Source: Plantago elongata (Eukaryota > Streptophyta > Magnoliopsida > Lamiales > Plantaginaceae). Taken from it: DNA of 21,323 nt. The stretch lies in assembly GCA_036897095.1 (NCBI GenBank), contig JAYMSP010003060.1, positions 1 through 21,323 on the forward strand, read 5' to 3'. The notes under the pieces were generated by a model that did not search any database, was not told the DNA's origin, and saw only the letters and a program-made list of their open reading frames with translations. A program made the translations under genes and the position numbers. Shown here piece after piece: positions 14,801 through 21,323 of this stretch. Numbering within the stretch: position 1 is the stretch's first letter; every line of letters starts with the position of its first letter.

Positions 14801-16890
14801 TGAATTCTTATGAAGATTAACTAATGTAGCTAGATTAGGCACATAAACTAAAACAGCATTGTGGAGTCTCAGCTCTTAGGCTAGCTTGATTTGCCAAATC
14901 GTAATTCTAATTATTGATAAACAGAACAGTGAACCTTAAACTGTAGGTTCCTAATGTAGCTTTATTAGGAAAGAGTGAACGTTGAAATGTAGGTTCTTAA
15001 TCTAGAATCTTACTAAAGTATTCTACCAATTGCTAGAATCATAAATCAATGTTTAGGCTACTAAAAAGATCAAAATGCTTATATTTTTCTAATTATCATT
15101 GTAAAAAAACATTACCCTTGATTCTCACTTAATCTCTCTGTTTTTTTAATCTCTTCTTTGTTCAGAGCTGAAGTCAGTTCAGATATCATCAGTTGCTAGT
15201 ACAGCCTTTGAAGCTCCTGCTGTCATAAATCTCAAACCTCCTCCTATTGACCGTAGTAAATCATTTGACGAGGATGATCTCCCTGTGAAACCAATTGTAG
15301 TACCTCCCAAGAAAGCCAATGTAACTATAAACACCAAATCGTATTCAGTGGCTGACTTGCAGATAGCTACAGACAGTTTCAATGGAGAGAACTTGATTGG
15401 TGAGGGAACTTTTGGACGTGTCTATCGAGCTCAATTCACTGATGGACAGGTATGCTGTCTTTGGCTTGCATTCATGATTAGCCATGGATACAGTTTCTAT
15501 TATTCCACCTTTGCCTTTGGAATAATCCAGATATTGCTTCATTTGTTACTTTACAGGTTCTTGCTGTGAAGAAAATAAATTCGTCTATTCTTGCCAACTC
15601 TGAAGATTTCCTGGAGATAGTTTCAGATATTTCCAGATTAAAACATCCTAATGTAACAGAATTGGTGGGTTATTGTTGCGAGCACAGACAACACCTGCTT
15701 GTGTATGAATTCTACAAAAATGGTTCCCTTCATGAATTTCTTCACCTCTCTGATGAACTGAGCAAGCCATTAACATGGAACATACGTGTCAAGATTGCAT
15801 TGGGGAGTGCAAGAGCACTAGAGTAAGTTCACAATAATAGAAATTAGAAACCGAAAATTCTGCATGTTGCTTATTGTTCTGTATTGTCCAGGTATCTACA
15901 CGAAGTTTGTTCACCCTCGGTTATTCATAAAAATTTCAAGTCAGCAAACATTTTACTCGATGGAGAGCTTAATCCTCACCTTTCAGATAGTGGGTTTGCA
16001 AGCCTTGTCCCAGAACCAGATCAGGTAGATTTTTAGTTCAGCCTTGTCCAATAAGGTTGAGTTATGGTCTATAAACTTGCTTAGTATATGCTTTAATGTG
16101 TTGTACTCTTGAATAGCTATGAAAAACTAGATGTAATTATTTTTGTAACAACCCAAAATGGACCTTTTGCAGGCATCAGGTTACAGTGCTCCTGAAGTTA
16201 CCATGTCAGGTCAATATACCATTCAGAGTGACGTATACAGCTTTGGAATTGTAATGTTAGAACTACTTACAGGACGCAAACCATTTGAGAGGTAAATTCT
16301 TATCTCTTAAGAGGACAATGGAATTATATTGGATATGAAATTCATCATGTGTCTTTGCAAACTCAGTACAAGGACAAGAACGGAGCAATCTTTGGTGCGA
16401 TGGGCAACACCTCAGCTGCATGATATTGATGCTCTTACTAAGATGGTTGATCCAGCTCTAAACGGGCTTTATCCTGTGAAATCTCTCTCACGCTTTGCAG
16501 ATGTTATAGCTCTGTGTGTCCAGGTAATGGTGTAATTCTATAATACTGTCCGATACAAAATAACTCAAGGGTCCATGTCGTACTTTAATTCTAAAACAAA
16601 TCAACTAGGCTATAAAATCGAGTTGATAAAATAAATCCATCGAGTTTATAATGCTCAACATATCCACATCAATACTCCTGCTATTTGGTACTATATGACA
16701 TGTTAGTTGACTAAAATTGTGTTTTTTCTTTTGTGACCAGCCGGAGCCTGAGTTCAGGCCTCCTATGTCAGAAGTGGTTCAAGCTTTGGTCCGGTTAGTA
16801 CAGCGAGCAAACATGAGCAAGAGAACTTTTGGAAATGAGGGGTCAGTAGGTCGAACTGGCAGTGGCGAGCATGAAGACTATACACCCTAA
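11881..16890 (+). CDS. SRF6/7: STRUBBELIG-RECEPTOR FAMILY LRR receptor-like kinase, SRF6/SRF7 type (complete, 16 exons)
   Basis: Plasma-membrane LRR-V receptor-like kinase. Exons: 11881-11962, 12548-12680, 12767-12838, 12930-12995, 13079-13150, 13240-13311, 13632-13703, 13791-13856, 13975-14037, 14127-14434, 15166-15449, 15557-15822, 15892-16024, 16173-16291, 16367-16523, 16741-16890; 704 aa in frame, all introns GT-AG. Signal peptide 1-21 (cleavage after INA), N-terminal SUB-type region with W47 and the pair C55/C64, seven LRR units (about 72-232), Pro/Gly-rich stalk (243-284), transmembrane helix 285-306 followed by KRRRSRK, then the kinase domain. Glycine loop G414-E-G-T-F-G419, VAIK-type Lys435, NILLD (538-542) and APE (569-571) are present. 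The HRD position reads HKN (531-533) and DFG reads DSG (551-553), so it is probably catalytically weak or dead, as known for STRUBBELIG. ATG 11881 is chosen because it directly begins the signal peptide. The match to Arabidopsis SRF6/SRF7 is strong; which paralogue is unclear. Confidence 0.95.
14435..15165 (+). other. SRF6/7: SRF intron 10, longest intron
   Basis: 731 bp separating the stalk/transmembrane exon from the juxtamembrane/kinase exon. It contains related phrases such as taggttcctaatgtagcttta and taggttcttaatctag within 14940-15010, and ctaatgtagctagattagg near 14820, which suggests a short diverged internal repeat. No ORF of interest. Confidence 0.55.
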
Positions 16891-17050
16891 GTCTCAGACG
16901 AACACCGGATACTGAGGCTGATTCGATGACCCCTATATTGCCTCTATAAGGGTCATGTCATGTGTATCATATATATTTTCTGTATTGTATCATAGTGAAG
17001 AGTAGGTAATAATATTTCTTTGTACTTGATTGATGATTTGGTTTGACTGG
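16891..17050 (+). other. SRF6/7: SRF 3'UTR
   Basis: After the TAA at 16888-16890 the sequence turns T-rich with tgtattgtatcat (about 16980) and taataatatttctttgtac (about 17008), usual plant near- and far-upstream poly(A) signals. The cleavage site is not determined. Confidence 0.45.
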
Positions 17051-17540
17051 TTTTGTTTATTCTTTTAAGCATCTTTCGAAAATTCTGAGTCCTGTTAATA
17101 CTAGAAATTTAATAGGCTCCCCGAATTGACAAGGGTGTTTTAACTGTAAAAGCACCAATTTCGAACATATTTTTCCGTCTCTATACTCTAGAGATGCCTA
17201 ATTATTTTCCGGACTCTTTTCTGTTTTGGCAATTGCATACATTAAATTTGACGTGTAGTTTAAAGTGAAGATGATACAAATAAAATCGTTGCACCTTTTG
17301 TTTATACAAACAACCCTTGTTGCAGTATGTTATAGCATATGGAATATCCTGGTGTAATAAATCTCTCTTGCTGCTTAGCATCAGTCCATCATTCTGACAC
17401 CTCCCATAAGATAAGCATACACATTTGTTATACTCATTTTAGATAAGAGACAGAAACTGTTAACTTGAGCCATTAAGTGGATATATCTGCTAGTTGTTAC
17501 TTAGTAGACGCATGAAAAACTTGTGTTCAACCCAGATATA
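17050..17540. other. SRF downstream flank, nothing recognised
   Basis: About 490 bp of unremarkable AT-rich sequence with no supported ORF, repeat or RNA gene. Confidence 0.5.
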
Positions 17541-18121
17541 GTAGTACTTTATCAGGCTTTAGAGGATAACAAGTAGGGCTATTGACTGGATATGATAAAA
17601 TAATTTGTGATATCCGTTATTTATAAAATTTAATTGAAAAATATATTTTAATAAAATGATGAATAAAAATAATAAAATAGGAATAAAGAGAGAACACAAA
17701 ACAACGTAAGTTTAAATATTTAAAATACATATCAAAATTTTAAAAATAAAACTAAATGATTCAAATATCCATAATCCTTCCAAATTATTTTCTAATATTG
17801 TATTTTTTATATGTATATGTAAAATAAAATAAAATAAAACAAATAAAGAATACTGAATATTATGAATATTCGACGAATTTATTTATTCGTAATGAATAGT
17901 TAAAAATTGTATTCGTTATCCGATAGGATCGGATTGAATCGGAATACGGATAAATGAACCGGACCTATGAATACGCAGTCCTAATAAGAAGACTTTGTCC
18001 GTTGTACATCTTCCTCCTGGTCACAAAGCTATTGGTAGTAAATATGTATTCAAGCTTAAACTTAAATTAGACGGTCATATATATAATGGTTAGGTTAATT
18101 GCTAATGGCTACTCACATGGG
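17540..18121 (+). pseudogene. Ty1/copia reverse-transcriptase fragment, interrupted
   Basis: Two short stretches of the copia RT N-terminal region lie on either side of a DNA transposon. Upstream, 17553-17573 reads QALEDNK. Downstream, 17992-18078 continues with the family's PPGHKAIGSKYVFKLK-type block and ends near DGH. A +1 frameshift follows at about 18079-18086, after which RLIANGY is read at 18092-18112. In the first frame stop codons follow at 18091. No integrase, RNase H or LTRs of this element are evident, so it is a small dead relic. Confidence 0.8.
17574..17983. mobile_element. hAT-like non-autonomous element inserted in the copia relic
   Basis: About 410 bp, bounded by TAGGGCT (17574-17580) and AGTCCTA (17977-17983), a 7-bp terminal inverted repeat with one mismatch. 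Flanking 8-mers ATAACAAG (17566-17573) and ATAAGAAG (17984-17991) match at 7 of 8 positions, the size of a hAT target duplication. Removing the element and one duplicate restores continuity of the surrounding copia reading frame, which independently fixes the boundaries. The interior is A/T-rich and has no ORF. Confidence 0.8.
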
Positions 18122-18340
18122 TTATTTTATTTTTAGGTCGTTTTTTACCGATCTGAATAGGTCTTCGTCATATAATTAGTAAGTACAATCTTATAAAATA
18201 TATTATTATAATTTTATTTTAATCAAAAATAGAAATATACAACAATGCCCTTATCAAATTAATAAAACTTTATTATAACATTCCAACTATCCACATGTCA
18301 AACACATTAAAAAATTAATTAATCATTGAAGACAATCGTT
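18122..18340. other. AT-rich spacer
   Basis: Low-complexity AT sequence with no ORF or repeat recognised, ending where base composition turns sharply GC-rich. Confidence 0.5.
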
Positions 18341-19110
18341 TTGTATTGGTGATCGAAGGTGAAGGAGAGGACAGTGGTCGCCACAGGTGGTGGCTGAGGT
18401 GAACGATTGTTGTGGTGAATTCGGTTTCGAGGGAGAGGTTTGGGTGGTGGCGGCGAATTGGTGGTGACGGAAAAATGAAGGTCTCGGGCTATTTATAGGC
18501 GGAGAGGCTTCCCGGTCACGCATTTTTTCGAAAAAAGGGAGGGTAAAATAGCCATTTCCGGTGGCGGCTTGGTCGGTTTACTTCTCCGGGAAGAAGGCGG
18601 CTTGCTTCGCGGGGAAGGAAACGGAGAAGATTTGCGGAAGAAACCGAAAATGGAGAATGGCAGTGAATTGAACGGGAAAGAAATGGAAGGGGGAAGAAGA
18701 AGACAAGTGAGGGTACAATTGGTATTTTGCCAATATATAAATCTGGTTTCTTCTGGACTCCAAATGGCTCATAAATAAATTTCGAAAAATACAAATTCGA
18801 TATCCGGGACGATCTTAGACGCGAACTAAACTAGAATAAAAAATAAAATAAATAATTTTTATTATTTTATTTTTATTATTATTTATTAATTTAATATCAA
18901 ATAATGACTTAACGCTTATTTGTAATTAACTGGCAGATGCGACCGGCCGTCAATTTCTGTATTTGACTCGTTGTTAATAGTCACATATATTCGCACACGT
19001 CGAGCCAGGGTCAATGGTCAGTTAAAAATAATAGCATGAATATCGAATTAATTTCTAACGGGCACTTACAGAAATTCGCAGTTCTTACGTTGGGTTATAT
19101 AATGATTTTT
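18340..19110 (+). mobile_element. LTR-like fragment with TATA box (tentative)
   Basis: Composition switches to GC/GA-rich at about 18345-18720, unlike all other intergenic DNA here. A TATA-like ctatttatagg lies at 18489-18499, and a palindrome TTTTTTCGAAAAAA follows about 25 bp later. Open frames on both strands in 18323-18794 have no domain and overlap each other, which speaks against a gene. The layout (purine-rich U3-like part, TATA, then about 600 bp of non-coding tail) resembles a solo LTR, but I could not identify TG...CA ends, a target duplication or a primer-binding site. Confidence 0.3.
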
Positions 19111-19246
19111 TTAAAAAAAATATTTTGAATTCCTCTACTGTAAGGTAAAACTTTCCTATATATTAGAAAATTCTGGTTTTAATGTAAAAATCGATCAAAT
19201 TGGACCAAACGCCCGATTTTTAAGTAATTGGACCGGACCAGTTTGT

Positions 19247-19256
19247 CTATATAAGG
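19247..19256 (+). promoter_or_regulatory. Candidate TATA box
   Basis: ctatataagg is a near-consensus plant TATA box, followed by an A/C-rich leader without ATG until 19313. A start near 19280 would give a ~33-nt leader. It may belong to a small gene or to an LTR. Confidence 0.4.
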
Positions 19257-19312
19257 ACAAAATATGCTGCAGAAAAACATAAACACAAGAACATACACAA
19301 AAACCTGCTACT

Positions 19313-19435
19313 ATGTGTTTCTCTCTCAAATTCATCATTAAATCGCATTTCTACTCTCGAATATGCTGGATATTGTACGTTTGCACCGCATCTCCACTCG
19401 GTTTCAACTTACTACCTTTGATGGAGATGGATCAG
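19313..19435 (+). CDS. Possible first exon of an unrecognised gene
   Basis: The ATG at 19313 lies 57 bp downstream of a good TATA box and opens a frame of 41 codons up to atcag|gtaaaa, a plausible donor after 19435 in phase 0. The peptide starts MCFSLKFIIK and has a hydrophobic stretch (about residues 16-33), but resembles no family I know. If spliced, its first intron would contain the LINE relic beginning near 19470. No second exon could be identified, and the gene may be broken or illusory. Confidence 0.2.
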
Positions 19436-19469
19436 GTAAAATCCACCACGATTGTGTATGTTCTTGCGA

Positions 19470-20457
19470 TTTTTTTTTTTAATTTGTGTATTTCATGATT
19501 TTCAATTTAGTTCTCATAATTTGGTGTTTAAAACTTCCAGGTCAAGTTCTAAGGTGTTCAAAACTTCAAAACTTCAAATCCAAAACTTCAAACTTCAAAC
19601 TTCAAACTCCCTCTTTTTATTTCTCATAATTGAAGGCACCAATCAACCCAGATGCAATATCCATCTGAAAGTTTACCTTCATCATAGGCATCAACACAGA
19701 CATATATTCTACATCTCCTTAGATGCAGGTCATGCATAAATCTTTGATGCTCCGTTGCAACAGGTTTTAAGCTCCCACGGCTTTTTCTCCTTTCCAAATA
19801 ACTGAAGGTAGAAGGAGCAGTCCAAGAAAACATAACCCAAAATAATATAATACATTAGACAATTGTTAAACCAAAACCAAGAAACACAATCCTTCACAGC
19901 AACGAACTGATGGTCCCCAACTCCATATGAAACGACGACAAAGGGAACAAGGCTCGTTAACAACGCCATATGACTTATAATTCACAATCCGTAACAACCA
20001 CCTGCCCCCACACCCTCTTCAATCAATATTCAACATCATTTTAGGACAAAGCTCCAAATTAGAAAACACACTTTTGTTAATCAATTCAAAGCTCGAGATC
20101 CACGTCCAAGTGTTGAATTTAATCTCTCGAACAAATATTCAAACGTACTTTTATTACCATTATACATCAGACCAGTGTATCTTTCAATGCACCAAACATT
20201 ACCATGCCAAACCATTTGCCACACATCTCTATCTTTTGGTTTCATTAGTTAAGAGAGTAGACCCAAATGCTTCACCAAATCGTCAGCTTCTTCAATTCTA
20301 ACATCGAACCACACCCCAATCTTTTCCCATAAAGCATTCGCCAACTCACACTTGATGAATAAATGAACGATAGAATCCTCTCATAGATGTTACAACAAGC
20401 TGCCTCATCCGGATGTATAAGCCTTCGTTTATTCATATTAATGTGCGTCGGAAACAA
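19470..20457 (-). pseudogene. LINE retrotransposon 3' end (zf-RVT region), degenerate
   Basis: Read on the - strand, 20457-20389 gives the conserved lead-in to the LINE C-terminal zinc-knuckle (PTHINMNKR, then LIHPDEAACCN). A 2-nt frame change follows, and 20380-20270 gives the HLFIKC motif and an ALWEKIGVWF segment. Farther on, 20150-20020 yields WTWIS and an acceptable end at the TGA at 20021-20019, after more frameshifts and stops. The + strand T-run at about 19470-19480 would be the poly(A) tail, leaving a 3'UTR of about 540 bp. Everything upstream of zf-RVT (reverse transcriptase, endonuclease) appears missing, the usual 5' truncation of LINEs. Family assignment is fairly secure; the element boundaries are not. 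Confidence 0.7.
19558..19609. repeat. caaaactt / caaactt microsatellite
   Basis: Seven imperfect head-to-tail copies of a 7-8 bp unit (caaaactt, caaactt), drifting from 8 to 7 bp along the array. Confidence 0.85.
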
Positions 20458-20459
20458 CC

Positions 20460-20830
20460 TCAGACTAATTCATTCATAAGCTTCTTAATAAAAGAGAGAG
20501 AATGGATGACTAAAATCCACCTGAAATCTTTCGGGAACAATTCACCAATACACTCTCTGATTTATTTGAGTTCACTAAGACTTTTGCCTCCATGTTCTAT
20601 TTTCTCTGAAAGATCCAGCTAAAAAAAACAAGCTAACTGACAAAATCACAAATGGATCACTAATTAACCTTGCAGAACATGATAAACATAATCATCCTAA
20701 GAACATCTAAAATGCACTAATGGATTACTAATTCACTAAAGCACTAAATTCCCAAATCTCGAATCATATTAGGAATACCTGTGAATTCTGAATTTTCTTA
20801 GAACTCGAGTTGTAGTCGGAATAGGACAGT
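20460..20830. other. Unassigned sequence between LINE relic and possible gene
   Basis: AT-rich. It may be the 5' part of the LINE fragment or the intron of a - strand gene. No domain or terminal repeat seen. Confidence 0.4.
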
Positions 20831-21027
20831 GCCATCACTTCATCATGGTCGCCGCCTTCTCCAATTTCACCACCATCGCACCCGTCACTCCTCCATGGCC
20901 TCCTCCTCCTCTAATTTCACCTCCAACGAACATCCACGAGCCCAAGCTTTCAAGAATTTAATGATTCCATCAGAATTATGAGATCTATGATGAAGAGAGA
21001 GTGATTAATATCAACAATGTTACTTAC

Positions 21028-21160
21028 CGAAAGAGATGGAGGAATTGTGTTGATGAATAGGGCATGTGGCTTGCATGGAAAACAGTGTTGCGGCAAACGT
21101 TGTTGTTGATGGGAACGGATGATGAATGTAAAACAGATTAGAGAGAGAGAGAGTTTGCAT
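21028..21160 (-). CDS. Possible first exon of a - strand gene with a transit-peptide-like N terminus
   Basis: On the - strand the ATG at 21160 opens 44 codons plus one base ending in TCG|GTAAGT, a near-perfect donor (GT at 21027-21026). The peptide (MQTLSLSNLF onward) is rich in Ser, Thr and His, has no acidic residue and lacks a stop, the composition of a chloroplast or mitochondrial targeting peptide. A TATATA on the - strand lies at 21266-21261, about 100 bp upstream, with a CT-rich leader between. I could not extend the gene: a strong acceptor at about 20980 (cttcatcatag on the - strand) leads to a stop after a few codons in the matching phase. It could be a real gene broken downstream, or fortuitous. 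Confidence 0.3.
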
Positions 21161-21275
21161 AGATGAGAATAGTGGAAGCAGAGTCTTTGAGGAGAAAAAC
21201 ACGGAAGAACACCGATACTTTCGTATTCCCAAGCGCTCCTTCACGCGCTGAGTTGTGGGTTATATACTAATTTCA

Positions 21276-21323
21276 AAAAAAAACATAAAAAAAAAAAATA
21301 AAAAAAAAATAAAAGAATAAAAT
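21276..21323. repeat. A-rich low-complexity tract
   Basis: Nearly pure A with scattered T, C and G to the end of the window. It could be a poly(A) remnant of a + strand retroelement, but there is no sequence to its right to test this. Confidence 0.6.

Noticed and set aside
18323-18794. Overlapping open frames on both strands in the GC-rich island
   Set aside because: They overlap each other, have no family resemblance and reflect composition rather than coding.

Overview
This is nuclear DNA from a flowering plant, most likely a eudicot; the protein sequences look asterid-like, but I cannot name a genus. The evidence is AT-rich non-coding sequence, two genes broken by many GT-AG introns, miniature inverted-repeat elements, and relics of Ty1/copia and LINE retroelements.

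Two complete genes on the + strand could be reconstructed exon by exon, with the reading frame closing across every junction. The first (coding span 2131-6649, 14 coding exons, 581 aa) is phytoene desaturase (PDS), the plastid enzyme that starts carotenoid desaturation. It probably has an extra leader exon near 700-789 and a 5'UTR intron of about 1.3 kb. Its intron 7 has a GC donor instead of GT. The second (11881-16890, 16 exons, 704 aa) is a STRUBBELIG-RECEPTOR FAMILY leucine-rich-repeat receptor kinase closest to SRF6/SRF7. It has a signal peptide, about 7 LRR units, a Pro/Gly-rich stalk, one transmembrane helix and a kinase domain that lacks the HRD aspartate. The two genes run in the same direction but have no evident functional link (plastid pigment synthesis versus plasma-membrane signalling).

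The 5.2 kb between them holds no convincing gene. At 7440-9290 it is a block of degenerate 'atcatag'-type repeats, including a 21-bp minisatellite and a diverged ~350-bp duplication, probably the remains of a non-autonomous transposon. A hAT-like MITE lies at about 10691-10850.

Downstream of SRF the sequence is mostly transposon debris: a copia reverse-transcriptase fragment split by a ~410-bp hAT-like element with a near-perfect 8-bp target duplication (17540-18121), a GC-rich LTR-like stretch with a TATA box (about 18340-19110), and a LINE 3' end on the - strand (about 19470-20457). Two possible gene starts flank the LINE: a TATA box plus short + strand ORF at 19247-19435, and a - strand first exon at 21160-21028 that reads like a plastid transit peptide. 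Both are tentative.

I did not find evidence of a new multi-gene system. The most informative signals are the nested transposon, the GC-AG intron in PDS, the strong hairpin in the PDS leader intron, the altered kinase motifs in SRF and the unexplained repeat block.
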